DNA of 64,000 nucleotides. It comes from JBBSDP01 sp038240605. GTDB lineage: Bacteria > Planctomycetota > Phycisphaerae > Tepidisphaerales > Tepidisphaeraceae. How positions within the stretch are numbered: the first letter of the stretch is position 1; each line of letters begins with the position of its first letter. The notes below the pieces were generated by a model. The model had not been told where the DNA came from. It did no database searches and was given only the letters and a program-made list of their open reading frames with translations. The position numbers and the translations under genes were made by a program. The stretch lies in assembly GCA_038240605.1 (NCBI GenBank), contig JBBSDP010000004.1, forward strand, positions 62,001-126,000, read 5' to 3'. Of the stretch, positions 1 through 7,880 are shown in pieces.

Positions 1-152
1 GGAACGAGGAGTGGCAGGTCTGTTTCATTTAGCTGTGGTCCCCTCTCCGGTTGGTTGAATGATGCGGTCGCCGTGTGGATTTCGCGCATTTCGGGTTAAG
101 GAATACTCTGTGGACATCGACCCAAACCGGGTGGAGGGGATAGGATGTCGGT

Positions 153-572
153 ATGAGTGAACCGAAGCTTAATCTGCGGATGTCGCCAAAGGACATCGTG
201 ATCGCCCTCAAGTCGTATGGCCGAGTCGTCGAAGCGGGTGGGCAGTTGGACCCTGCGACCGCACCGACTTTGCTCACCGCCGCTTCGGAAATGATTGCCC
301 GGCTTCACAAGGACGTCGAGGACCTCAAGCGCGACATGCTCCGCGAGGACGATGTTTCCAAGATCGCCGGGAACGTCATCATGACCCGCCTGGGGAAGAC
401 CGACCGCCTGCGGGAAATGCTCGATGGGCTTCAGGTCGGCGAGCGCGACGATAAGGTCTTGCACCGGCTCGCGCAACTCCTCACCGACATCGTCACCCGG
501 CTGCCCGTCGCGCCTTCAGTCCCCCCGTCTGGCTTGGACGCCCCGGACGCCCCCACCGCTTTTGATTTGTAG
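153..572 (+). CDS. Hypothetical protein, 139 aa
   Basis: A soluble 139-residue protein that I do not recognise. It has no signal peptide or membrane segment. The first 95 residues look helical and charged, including a run with heptad character at about 50-65 (HKDVEDLKRDML). The last 25 residues are Pro/Ala-rich and probably disordered. The ATG at 153 has an AGGA seven bases upstream (142-145). It stands alone, with more than 500 bases of non-coding sequence before aroF. The reading frame has codon use like its neighbours, so I believe it is a gene, but no function can be given. Confidence 0.6.
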   Translation: MSEPKLNLRMSPKDIVIALKSYGRVVEAGGQLDPATAPTLLTAASEMIARLHKDVEDLKRDMLREDDVSKIAGNVIMTRLGKTDRLREMLDGLQVGERDDKVLHRLAQLLTDIVTRLPVAPSVPPSGLDAPDAPTAFDL

Positions 573-998
573 AAGATCCATTCGCCGCTCGAGAACGTCT
601 CGAATCCATGTTGCGGGCGCTTCCTTGAATCACAGCGCTTGCCCATCTGCGGGATGCGCGCGACATGTGGCATGTCTGCTGATCTCGCTCAAGCGCGGTT
701 GTCGCGCGGCTTGCGGAGGATAAATGGGGTGGAGCGTGAGAGTTATCGAAGGATGAGGGGCGCGCGACATTTGAAAGACGTCGCGCGAATGTCGAGAGAA
801 TCTCACTCATTATGGTAATATGCAAGTTGATTTACGAGGAAGTAAAATTAAGTCACGAGTAGTCGGACGGGCGAGCGCCTGGAAACGAAAAACGAGGCTC
901 TTTCCGGAGTTGGCTTGCCTGCGGATCGGGTTGCCACTAGATTGATGGGCTTTCCCCGACCGTAGAGCGGCGGCCTGCGCAAGAGCGGGAATCGGGCG
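573..998. other. Non-coding stretch with nested hairpins
   Basis: No convincing gene is seen on either strand. Two mutually exclusive stems can form around 761-794. CGCGCGAC (761-768) pairs with GTCGCGCG (780-787). CGACATT (765-771) pairs with AATGTCG (788-794) and overlaps the first stem. A locally AT-rich tract lies at 810-855. It may hold promoter or regulatory DNA for aroF, but no clean -35/-10 pair is seen. Confidence 0.35.
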
Positions 999-1023
999 AA
1001 ATCGTGTCACGCTGACACGATTT
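999..1023. promoter_or_regulatory. Perfect 11-bp palindrome upstream of aroF
   Basis: AAATCGTGTCA (999-1009) and TGACACGATTT (1013-1023) are exact reverse complements around a 3-base centre. The element ends 60 bases before the aroF start. It could be an operator for a dimeric repressor or a short bidirectional terminator-like hairpin. The A-rich and T-rich ends suit the second reading, while the 3-base loop and position just before the gene suit either. Confidence 0.5.
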
Positions 1024-1071
1024 GGTGCCTCGCGTCGCGCGCGTTGAAGCTAAAGGGTTGGTTGGTTCATC

Positions 1072-1077
1072 GAGGAG
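1072..1077 (+). promoter_or_regulatory. Ribosome binding site setting the aroF TTG start
   Basis: GAGGAG lies six bases before the TTG at 1084. The in-frame ATG at 1096 would be too far away and would remove the first beta strand of the regulatory domain, so the TTG is the likely start. Confidence 0.7.
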
Positions 1078-1083
1078 TGTCGC

Positions 1084-2139
1084 TTGATCATCGTCATGGA
1101 TCCCGCCGTGTCGCAGCAGGCGATCGACCGCGTCGTGGGGGAAATCGAGCGCATGGGGAGCCGTGCGCATCTGTCTCGCGGCAAGTTTCGAACCGTCATT
1201 GGCGCGATCGGCGAAGAGGGAACCCTCGACCAGAATCACCTGGCTTCCCTGGACGGCGTGGAAAAAGTCGTCCCGGTGATGAAGCCGTACAAACTCGCCA
1301 GCCGTGACTTCCACGAAGATGACTCCGTGGTGGAAGTGGGCGGCGGTTCAGTTCCGGTCGTGCGCATCGGCGCTAACCATGCGGCGTGCATCGCCGGGCC
1401 TTGCGCCATCGAGAACGAGACGATGCTGCGGACGATCGCCCGCCACGTCCGCGACGGGGGCGCCACCATTCTCCGCGGCGGCGCCTTCAAACCGCGCACG
1501 AGCCCCTACTCGTTCCAGGGTCACGGCGAACAGGCGCTGAAATGGATGCGCGCCACGGGCGATGAGCTGGGCATGCCGATCTGCACGGAGGTCATGGACA
1601 CGCGGCAGGTCGAGTTGATCGAACGATACACCGACATATTCCAGATCGGCGCCCGGAACATGCAGAACTTCGACCTGCTCCGCGAGGTCGGCAAGACGCG
1701 CAAGGCCGTGCTGCTCAAGCGCGGGCTGGCGGCTAGCGTGAAGGACTGGCTGCTCTCGGCGGAATACGTGCTGAGCCAGGGGAACCCGTCGGTCATCCTC
1801 TGCGAGCGCGGTATCAAGACTTTCGAGGACAGCGTTCGATACACGATGGACATCAGCTCGATCCCGGTGGCGCGTCAGTGGACGCACCTGCCGATGATCG
1901 TCGATCCCAGCCACGCCGCCGGAAAGCGCGACCTCGTGCCCGCGCTCGCCCTGGCCGGCATGGCTGCCGGCGCGCATGGGATCATCGTCGAGGTCCACTA
2001 CTGCCCCAGCGAAGCGCAGTGCGACGGCCCGCAGGCCCTTCTCCCCGAGACGTTCAAGGAGCTGATGGGCCAGCTCCGGCAGATCGCCACCATCACGCAC
2101 AAGCAATTCGAAGAGATCCGCGAACCGATCCACGCCTGA
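1084..2139 (+). CDS. aroF: 3-deoxy-7-phosphoheptulonate (DAHP) synthase
   Basis: Condenses phosphoenolpyruvate and erythrose 4-phosphate, the first step of the shikimate pathway. The 351 residues have the architecture of the Thermotoga maritima enzyme. An N-terminal ferredoxin-like regulatory domain (about 1-70, ending VMKPYKLASR) precedes the TIM-barrel catalytic domain. The metal-binding cysteine is in IAGPCAIE (Cys107), and the late VDPSHAAGKR carries a metal/substrate histidine. In that family the ferredoxin-like domain mediates tyrosine feedback inhibition, which I infer here. It begins with TTG, with GAGGAG six bases upstream, and heads a same-strand housekeeping run, with tpiA starting 48 bases downstream. 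Confidence 0.95.
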   Translation: MIIVMDPAVSQQAIDRVVGEIERMGSRAHLSRGKFRTVIGAIGEEGTLDQNHLASLDGVEKVVPVMKPYKLASRDFHEDDSVVEVGGGSVPVVRIGANHAACIAGPCAIENETMLRTIARHVRDGGATILRGGAFKPRTSPYSFQGHGEQALKWMRATGDELGMPICTEVMDTRQVELIERYTDIFQIGARNMQNFDLLREVGKTRKAVLLKRGLAASVKDWLLSAEYVLSQGNPSVILCERGIKTFEDSVRYTMDISSIPVARQWTHLPMIVDPSHAAGKRDLVPALALAGMAAGAHGIIVEVHYCPSEAQCDGPQALLPETFKELMGQLRQIATITHKQFEEIREPIHA

Positions 2140-2187
2140 CGCTCTGGTTTTTTCCTGAACCCCGAACCCTGACCCTTGAACCCTCCA

Positions 2188-2940
2188 ATGGCTCGAACAC
2201 CTTTTGTCGCCGGCAACTGGAAGATGAACACGACCAAAGCGACGGCTACCGAGCTGGCGCGCGCGGTCGCCAAAGGTGCGCCCCGAGCGGGCGTGCAGGT
2301 CGGTGTGGCCCCGCCGTTCGTTTACCTCGATGCAATTGGGCAGGTGCTCTCGGGTTCAGGCGTGCTGCTGGGCGCGCAGGACGCTTACCACGAAAAGAAC
2401 GGCGCGTTCACGGGCGAAATCTCCGTTGAGATGCTCAAGGACTTGGCGGTCACCTTCTGCCTCACCGGCCACAGCGAGCGTCGTCACGTGCTCAAGGAGA
2501 CGCCGGAATTGGTAGCGAAGAAGGCCGAGGCGGTTTACGCCAGCGGCCTCACGTTGATCCATTGCGTGGGGGAGAAGATCGAAGAGCGCGACGCCGGCAA
2601 GACACTAACGGTGGTCGAGGCGCAGCTGAAGGAATTGGTTCCGGCAAGAATGCCGGAACCGGACCGGCTGGTGATCGCGTACGAGCCGGTCTGGGCGATC
2701 GGCACGGGTCGCAATGCCACCGATGAACAGGCGCAGGAAGTCCATGCGTTTATCCGCCAGGCGCTGGGCAGGATGTGGAACTCGGATTTCGCCGGCCGCG
2801 TACGGATCCAGTACGGCGGCAGCATGAAGCCTGACAATGCCAAGGGGCTGCTCGGGCAGCCGGACATCGACGGCGGGCTGATCGGCGGCGCGTCGCTCAA
2901 GGCGGAGAGCCTTCTCGCTATCGTCAATGCCGCGCTATGA
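2188..2940 (+). CDS. tpiA: Triose-phosphate isomerase
   Basis: Interconverts dihydroxyacetone phosphate and glyceraldehyde 3-phosphate in glycolysis and gluconeogenesis. The 250 residues match the usual family length. The catalytic residues are all visible: Asn10 and Lys12 in AGNWKMN, His95 in LTGHSERR and Glu166 in AYEPVWAIGTG. The phosphate-binding QYGGSMKP is near the C-terminus. I chose the ATG at 2188. The in-frame TTG at 2176 would only add Met-Asn-Pro-Pro before the conserved MARTPFVAGNWK start. It is followed by secG and the two are probably co-transcribed with aroF. Confidence 0.97.
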   Translation: MARTPFVAGNWKMNTTKATATELARAVAKGAPRAGVQVGVAPPFVYLDAIGQVLSGSGVLLGAQDAYHEKNGAFTGEISVEMLKDLAVTFCLTGHSERRHVLKETPELVAKKAEAVYASGLTLIHCVGEKIEERDAGKTLTVVEAQLKELVPARMPEPDRLVIAYEPVWAIGTGRNATDEQAQEVHAFIRQALGRMWNSDFAGRVRIQYGGSMKPDNAKGLLGQPDIDGGLIGGASLKAESLLAIVNAAL

Positions 2941-3025
2941 TTTGGATTCACGTGTGTTGAACGGTCCTTTGTGAGGACTGCTCGGCGTGCCAACCGATTG
3001 GGCGACCTGTTCGAAGAGGTTTTAT

Positions 3026-3325
3026 ATGGTTTCGTTTTCCTTCTGGACCGTGATGGTCCTGTTCGTCATCGTCTGCCTGCTGATGATCCTGCTGGTGCTC
3101 ATTCAAAAGGGTCGCGGCGGCGGCCTGTCGAGCGCGTTCGGTGGCGGCGGCGGGAACACGGCGTTTGGGTCCAAGACCGGGGACGTTCTTACCTGGACCA
3201 CCAGCGTCCTTTTCGGCGTCTTCCTCCTGCTGGCCGTCGCGCTGAACCTGCTTTCCAATTACCGGCAGAAGCAGTTCACCGGCAGTACCGCCGGCGCGAA
3301 CGTTCCCGTCAACACCCGGCAATGA
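3026..3325 (+). CDS. secG: Preprotein translocase subunit SecG
   Basis: Small accessory subunit of the SecYEG export channel in the cytoplasmic membrane. The 99 residues show two hydrophobic segments (about 4-27 and 57-76). The conserved loop between them has VLIQKGRGGGLSSAFGG followed by AFGSKTGD, the SecG signature. The ATG at 3026 is preceded by GAAGAGG at good spacing. Upstream in-frame codons would prefix non-hydrophobic residues unlike the family. tpiA-secG adjacency is common in bacteria, which supports the call. Confidence 0.93.
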   Translation: MVSFSFWTVMVLFVIVCLLMILLVLIQKGRGGGLSSAFGGGGGNTAFGSKTGDVLTWTTSVLFGVFLLLAVALNLLSNYRQKQFTGSTAGANVPVNTRQ

Positions 3326-3350
3326 ACCACCCTCGCGCGGAGCGCCTCGC

Positions 3351-4232
3351 ATGATCGTAAGCATGACCGGCTTCGGAGACGCCACCGCGGAGCGCGACGG
3401 GACCCACTACGCCGTCGAAATCCGTTCGCTGAACAACCGATTCTTCAAGCCGACCATCAAACTCCCCGATACGATCAGCGGCCTGGAGCCGGAGATCGAG
3501 TCGATGCTCCGCGCACGGCTCGGCCGCGGCTCGATCACTTTCATCCTAAAGATGCGTTCGGACAGCGCCGAGGCGGCGTACCACATCAACCTGCACGCTC
3601 TCAAGAGCTACCTCGATCAACTCCAACAGGTGAAGGGGCTGGATCGCTTCGTCCAGATCGACCTGGCTGGCCTGGTGCAATTGCCCGGCGTCTGCCAGGA
3701 GCCGCGCGACGAGACGGATGAGATCGAGCGCCACGGCCCCGTCGCTCGCGAGCTGACCGAGCGAGCGTTGGAGAAGCTCGACGCGATGCGCCGCCGGGAG
3801 GGTGAGGCGCTGTTTACCGAGCTGATGCGGCATGTGAAGCTGATCGCCGCCGACCTGGCGGAAATCCAGAAGCGCGCCCCGTTCGTCATCGACGACTATC
3901 ACAAGCGTCTGAGCCAGCGGGTGAACCAGTTGCTCGCCAAGGCCGAGCTTCAGGTAAACCAGGCTGACTTGCTCAAGGAAGTGGCCGTCTTCGCCGAGCG
4001 CGCCGACATCTGCGAGGAGATTCAGCGCCTGACGTCACACCTTGAGGCGTTCGAGCAGTCGGGCCGATCGAGCGAGCACGCCGGCCGAAAGCTCGATTTC
4101 ATCGCCCAGGAAATGCTCCGCGAAGCCAACACGATCGCCAGCAAGGCCAACGACGTCCGCATCGCCAGGCACATCGTGGAGATCAAGGGCGCGATCGATC
4201 GGGTGAAGGAACAGGTGCAGAATGTTGAATGA
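3351..4232 (+). CDS. yicC: YicC/YloC family endoribonuclease
   Basis: A 293-residue member of the YicC family, whose members are known as RNA-binding endoribonucleases in several bacteria. The N-terminus has the family signature MTGFG, with SLNNRFFKPTIKLP (about 25-40). The C-terminal half has the typical DICEEIQRLTSHLEAF and GRKLDFIAQEMLREANTIASK blocks, followed by the end motif KGAIDRVKEQVQNVE. It sits 25 bases after secG and 103 bases before gmk. The yicC-gmk-rpoZ order is a classic conserved cluster. Confidence 0.93.
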   Translation: MIVSMTGFGDATAERDGTHYAVEIRSLNNRFFKPTIKLPDTISGLEPEIESMLRARLGRGSITFILKMRSDSAEAAYHINLHALKSYLDQLQQVKGLDRFVQIDLAGLVQLPGVCQEPRDETDEIERHGPVARELTERALEKLDAMRRREGEALFTELMRHVKLIAADLAEIQKRAPFVIDDYHKRLSQRVNQLLAKAELQVNQADLLKEVAVFAERADICEEIQRLTSHLEAFEQSGRSSEHAGRKLDFIAQEMLREANTIASKANDVRIARHIVEIKGAIDRVKEQVQNVE

Positions 4233-4252
4233 TGGATGCAAAGGTGAAACGT

Positions 4253-4310
4253 GAAGACGTGAAACGTGAGGAATACGATGTTTCGTGATCTTCTCACGTT
4301 TCACGTCTTC
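4253..4310. repeat. Perfect 18-bp inverted repeat between yicC and gmk
   Basis: The arms at 4253-4270 (GAAGACGTGAAACGTGAG) and 4293-4310 are exact reverse complements around a 22-base loop, and wobble pairs extend both ends. GTGAAACGTGA also occurs twice in direct orientation (4244-4254 and 4260-4270). No T-run follows, so it is not an obvious terminator. It looks like a copy of a dispersed palindromic repeat, or a processing hairpin inside the operon transcript. Confidence 0.75.
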
Positions 4311-4335
4311 GCGTTCCAGAATTGACCCGTCCCCC

Positions 4336-4929
4336 ATGAACCCCCCATCACCCTCCCATCCCGGCCTGCTCATCGTTCTTTGCGGCCCCTCGGGGGTCGG
4401 CAAGAGCACGATCTCGCGCCGGCTGGCGGAGGAGTCGCACGTCAGCTACATCGTCAGCGCCACCACCCGCCCCCGGAAGATGGGGGACGAGAGCGGCAAG
4501 AAGTACGAGCACCTGGACAAGGCGGAATTTTTCCGGCGTCTGGATGCGGATCAGTTCTTGGAGTACGCGCAGAACTACGACTATTATTACGGCACGCCCA
4601 AGCACCCCAGCATGGACGAGCTGGCCGCTGGCCGCGACGTACTGCTCGAGATCGACGTACAGGGGGCGTTGCAGGTGAGGTTTCAGTATCCGGACGCGGT
4701 GATGATTTTCATCCTGCCGCCGGACGAGCCGACCCTGCTGCACCGCCTGACGGATCGCGGGCGCGACAGCGAGGAAGACATCGCCAAACGATTTCGCGCC
4801 GCCAAGCGTGAGATCCACATGGCCCGGGGAAGTCGAGCCTTTGATTTCTGGGTCATCAATGACAGCCTGGATCGTGCGGTTCAGGAAATCACCAAGATCG
4901 TCAGGCACAAACGTTCGGGAGGTATCTGA
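4336..4929 (+). CDS. gmk: Guanylate kinase
   Basis: Phosphorylates GMP to GDP with ATP in purine nucleotide metabolism. The 197 residues contain the P-loop GPSGVGKST (17-25), then the GMP-binding segment with TTRPRKMGDE and the YGTPKHP motif. LLEIDVQGALQV follows, and an arginine-rich lid region with RLTDRGRDSEEDIAKR. I chose the ATG at 4336. An upstream in-frame start at 4285 would run back into the intergenic palindrome. The gene is followed three bases later by rpoZ. Confidence 0.96.
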   Translation: MNPPSPSHPGLLIVLCGPSGVGKSTISRRLAEESHVSYIVSATTRPRKMGDESGKKYEHLDKAEFFRRLDADQFLEYAQNYDYYYGTPKHPSMDELAAGRDVLLEIDVQGALQVRFQYPDAVMIFILPPDEPTLLHRLTDRGRDSEEDIAKRFRAAKREIHMARGSRAFDFWVINDSLDRAVQEITKIVRHKRSGGI

Positions 4930-4932
4930 TTC

Positions 4933-5157
4933 ATGATTGAAGCACTGAAGAGCGACGACGTCGTCAACAAGGTCGGCGGCCGATTCAAGCTGACGGCCCT
5001 CATCCAAAAGCGCATGCTCGAGCTGATGGACGGGGCGCGGCCGCTGGTCGAGCGCGGCAACATGACCGACCTGGAGGTCGTCATCCAGGAGATCCTCCAG
5101 GACAAGATCGCCATCGATTACGCCGCCAGTGGTTTGGCCCCGCCCGCCAACGCCTAA
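4933..5157 (+). CDS. rpoZ: DNA-directed RNA polymerase omega subunit-like protein
   Basis: Small chaperone-like subunit that helps assemble the beta-prime subunit of RNA polymerase. The 74 residues are short but within range for divergent omega subunits. They show the pattern DVVNKVGGRFKLTALIQKR with the family's fixed position between gmk and coaC/dfp. The GGGAGG at 4917-4922 lies inside the end of gmk, ten bases before this ATG. The call rests on weak sequence similarity plus strong gene-order conservation. Confidence 0.82.
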   Translation: MIEALKSDDVVNKVGGRFKLTALIQKRMLELMDGARPLVERGNMTDLEVVIQEILQDKIAIDYAASGLAPPANA

Positions 5158-5229
5158 GTGCGCGTCGGCGCCGCCGATGATCGTGCCAACGGGTACGGCG
5201 ATCGGCATGCCCGCGCGAGGACACTGAAC

Positions 5230-5838
5230 ATGTCCACGGACCGAATCCCAGACGTTACGCCCGCGACGCCCCTGAAGGGCCGCGAGGTGATCGTTGGCGT
5301 CTGCGGCGGAATCGCGGCGTACAAGGTCGCGGACGTGGTCAGCAAACTGGTGCAGGCCGGCGCGGGCGTGACGGTCTGCATGACGGCGGAGGCGCAGCGG
5401 TTCGTCACCCCCCTCACTTTTGAAGCGCTCTGTGCCCGTCCCGTGCGGACCGACACGTTTGACCTGGTCGAATCATCTGACCCGCAGCACATCGCCCTCA
5501 CCGAGCGGGCCGGCCTGATGCTGGTCGCCCCGGCGACCGCCAACATCATCGCGAAGGTGGCGCACGGCCTGTGCGATGATCTGGTGAGCCTCATGATCGC
5601 CGCCGCTGCCTGCCCGGTCGTGTTCGCGCCCGCGATGAACAACCGGATGTGGGAGCACCCGGTGGCCAGGGAAAACGTCGCGAAACTCATCGGCCTCGGC
5701 TACCGATTCATCGGGCCCGATGAAGGCTGGCTCGCCTGCCGCAACTCCGGGCCCGGGCGCCTTGCCGAGCCGGCGGTCATTGTTGATCAATTAATTGCCC
5801 TGCTTTCCATTGGTGGCGCTCCCGCCGCACGCCTATAG
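5230..5838 (+). CDS. coaC: Phosphopantothenoylcysteine decarboxylase (CoaC domain only)
   Basis: FMN-dependent decarboxylation of phosphopantothenoylcysteine in coenzyme A synthesis. The 202 residues carry the flavoprotein start VGVCGGIAAYK, the active His87 in SDPQHIAL and the PAMNNRMW substrate clamp (134-141). The catalytic cysteine is Cys170 in LACRNSGPGRLAEP. Most bacteria fuse this domain to CoaB (synthetase), which is absent here, since the protein stops right after the decarboxylase domain. The ATG at 5230 is preferred because an earlier in-frame start would add a basic non-homologous extension. Confidence 0.9.
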   Translation: MSTDRIPDVTPATPLKGREVIVGVCGGIAAYKVADVVSKLVQAGAGVTVCMTAEAQRFVTPLTFEALCARPVRTDTFDLVESSDPQHIALTERAGLMLVAPATANIIAKVAHGLCDDLVSLMIAAAACPVVFAPAMNNRMWEHPVARENVAKLIGLGYRFIGPDEGWLACRNSGPGRLAEPAVIVDQLIALLSIGGAPAARL

Positions 5839-5957
5839 TAATGCGCGACCCCGCGAAGTTCGCTCAAAAAGCCGTTCCGAAAACGAGCACATCGAATCGG
5901 AGAGAATTGATCGGGTCGCACAACATCAAAACGGCGGTTAGTGTATGCGGGATAGAA

Positions 5958-6815
5958 ATGCGGAAGCAGCGATTCATCAATTTCGACCATCGACGTCGGC
6001 CGGAAGCATTCACGCTGGTGGAGCTGTTGGTGGTAATTGGGATCATCGCAATTTTAATTGCGGTTCTGCTGCCCGCTCTCGCGGCCGCGCGTGAAGAAGC
6101 GCGGCGGGTGCAGTGCCTCAGTAACGTGAAGCAGTTGTGTGCGGCGACGCTGGCGTACCTGAACGAAAATCGTCAGACCCTTCCCGACGCCGGCAGCACC
6201 AATTCATTTCAATCGCCGTTGAGCCCCGCATCGGCGGGCAAGCCGGAATGGACGCCACTGTTTTCCGGGCTGTACGTGCTGCCGAGTATTGGTTCGGCTC
6301 TTCAGAGATATGGGGTGGACCCCAACGGTGACATCTGGCGATGCCCGAGTGCGCCCGAAGAGACGTTCGTCATGACCGGGCTACAGCCTTATGACGGGTA
6401 CAACGGGCAGGGCCAGTTTGTCCCAAATTACAATTACGGCGCGGGCAAGGAATTTTTGCAGTTGGCCGTGGTGGGCGGCCCGTTCGCGACTCAATTTCGA
6501 ATTCAGCAGTGGGCGGTGCGAAACGTTAGCGGGCTTCGGGCGGCGCAGGCGGTACCGCTGGGACAGACCCAATCCGATGTGTTGATCTTCCAGGACCGCG
6601 CCAGCACCTATCACTCCAAGCAGGCGCAGAACATCTATACGTACACGCAAAACTGGAGTTACTACGCGAACTACGGCTATCTCGATGGCCACGCCGAGCC
6701 CCACGTTTATCGCAACGCGGATGAATACCTGGCCGCGGTTCATCACCCGATTCCACAATCGCAGTTCGGCTACAATTTCAATACAGTCCTCGCCTCGTAT
6801 TACGTGGGGTATTGA
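5958..6815 (+). CDS. Type IV prepilin-like H-X9-DG domain protein
   Basis: A pseudopilin-like protein of a kind expanded in Planctomycetes. The 285 residues start with a short basic leader and the prepilin peptidase/methylation motif AFTLVELLVVIG (Ala rather than the common Gly before Phe). The hydrophobic helix ends LLPALAAARE. The conserved CLSNVKQL segment follows, and the C-terminal part contains HSKQAQN and later YLDGHAEPHVY, matching the H-X9-DG family end. Its surface role is unknown. It starts 119 bases after coaC and is probably transcribed separately. The ATG at 5958 fits the leader length. Confidence 0.85.
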   Translation: MRKQRFINFDHRRRPEAFTLVELLVVIGIIAILIAVLLPALAAAREEARRVQCLSNVKQLCAATLAYLNENRQTLPDAGSTNSFQSPLSPASAGKPEWTPLFSGLYVLPSIGSALQRYGVDPNGDIWRCPSAPEETFVMTGLQPYDGYNGQGQFVPNYNYGAGKEFLQLAVVGGPFATQFRIQQWAVRNVSGLRAAQAVPLGQTQSDVLIFQDRASTYHSKQAQNIYTYTQNWSYYANYGYLDGHAEPHVYRNADEYLAAVHHPIPQSQFGYNFNTVLASYYVGY

Positions 6816-6875
6816 AGCCGCCAATAGATGTGGCGCTGCCTGCCGGCCGTCGTTCGCTTTCCGCGAAATCGCATC

Positions 6876-6908
6876 AACAAAAGACCGCGCGACATACGCC
6901 GCGCGGTC
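6876..6908 (-). terminator. Rho-independent terminator of the PEP-CTERM gene
   Basis: On the minus strand the stem GACCGCGCG (6908-6900) pairs with CGCGCGGTC (6891-6883) around an 8-base loop, and TTTTGTTG follows directly. It lies 22 bases after the stop of the minus-strand gene at 6931. Confidence 0.8.
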
Positions 6909-6930
6909 AGATGCGTTGTCGTGCCAGCGA

Positions 6931-7656
6931 TCAGGCTCGGCGTCGTCGAAGCATCAAGCCGCCGAGGACGATGCCAGCCAGCGAGAGACTCGTGGGCTCG
7001 GGAACCAGACCCAGTTGGTACGCGATCGACATTGGTGGGGACGCGGTGGTGTAGACTGACGGGACAACGTTGTCCGCGGTAAATGCGATCTGAAACCGCT
7101 CGTTGGCAACGACCGGGCCAAAGTCATAGTCCTGTCCAAAGACGGCGTCGCTGAACGACTGGCCCGGGCCGAAATTGAACGAGCCAGGCGGGATGATTGC
7201 GTTGCCGTTGGCGTAGATCGAAACGTGCAGGTTGATGCCGGAGTTGGCTGGATTCGAGAAGCTATAGGTATGGAACTTGAGATCGTTTCCAAATTGAGCG
7301 ATCTGCGCGGCCGTAAATTGATACGAAAGCACTGTCGCCACGCCGTCAGTCGTCGGATACAAACTTGTGTTCGTGACGGCGGGGAGCATGCCGGGCTTCG
7401 TCGAAGATCCAAGTGTATTGCTGGAGCCTTCGTAATCGCCGCCAAGATTCGTGGTGGGAGACAGGTTCGAGAGACCGGAGAGTGTGGCGCTGAAACCCAC
7501 GGGAGTAATCGTCCCGGTCTGATACGCCCACCCGGTTTTTGGCGTGGTTGTCTGGAAGTCCGCACCGTAATCGGCGACGACGGTCACCGCGCCCTGCGCC
7601 AATCCCACCAAAGCCAGCGACATCGCGCCGCCGGCCAACAAAATTCGCATTCTCAT
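6931..7656 (-). CDS. PEP-CTERM sorting domain protein
   Basis: An exported 241-residue protein with a cleavable signal peptide (about 1-22, ending GLAQGA). A beta-rich, Gly/Thr/Asn-rich extracellular domain follows. The C-terminal sorting tail has VPEPTSLSLAG, a hydrophobic helix and the basic end RRRRA. PEP-CTERM tails are processed by an exosortase, and none is in this window. AAGGAGA at 7661-7667 places the start at the ATG at 7654-7656. Upstream in-frame codons would spoil the signal peptide. A strong terminator follows. The passenger domain is unidentified. Confidence 0.88.
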   Translation of the reverse strand: MRMRILLAGGAMSLALVGLAQGAVTVVADYGADFQTTTPKTGWAYQTGTITPVGFSATLSGLSNLSPTTNLGGDYEGSSNTLGSSTKPGMLPAVTNTSLYPTTDGVATVLSYQFTAAQIAQFGNDLKFHTYSFSNPANSGINLHVSIYANGNAIIPPGSFNFGPGQSFSDAVFGQDYDFGPVVANERFQIAFTADNVVPSVYTTASPPMSIAYQLGLVPEPTSLSLAGIVLGGLMLRRRRA

Positions 7657-7880
7657 TTCTTCTCCTTGGAGGCTCTTCGAGATTCGTTGCGTCACATCAG
7701 CGCCGCGACTCACACGAAGTCACGACCGGACGGCAAACGGACTTTGTAAGCTGCTCTTGAATATCATGCAACGGAAATCCCGTTGTTGCGCCGGGCAGAA
7801 TCGCGCGGCCCGCATGAACGAGGTCGAGGAATGAAGCGTGTTGAGCTACGGCGTTTGGTTCCGCTTAAACTGGGCGAGGC

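Noticed and set aside
1348..2133. 261-residue open frame antisense to aroF
   Set aside because: A mirror frame of a strongly conserved gene. It is Arg/Asp/His-rich, without motif or ribosome site.
4348..5208. 286-residue open frame antisense to gmk and rpoZ
   Set aside because: It crosses two well-supported genes and has shadow-frame composition.
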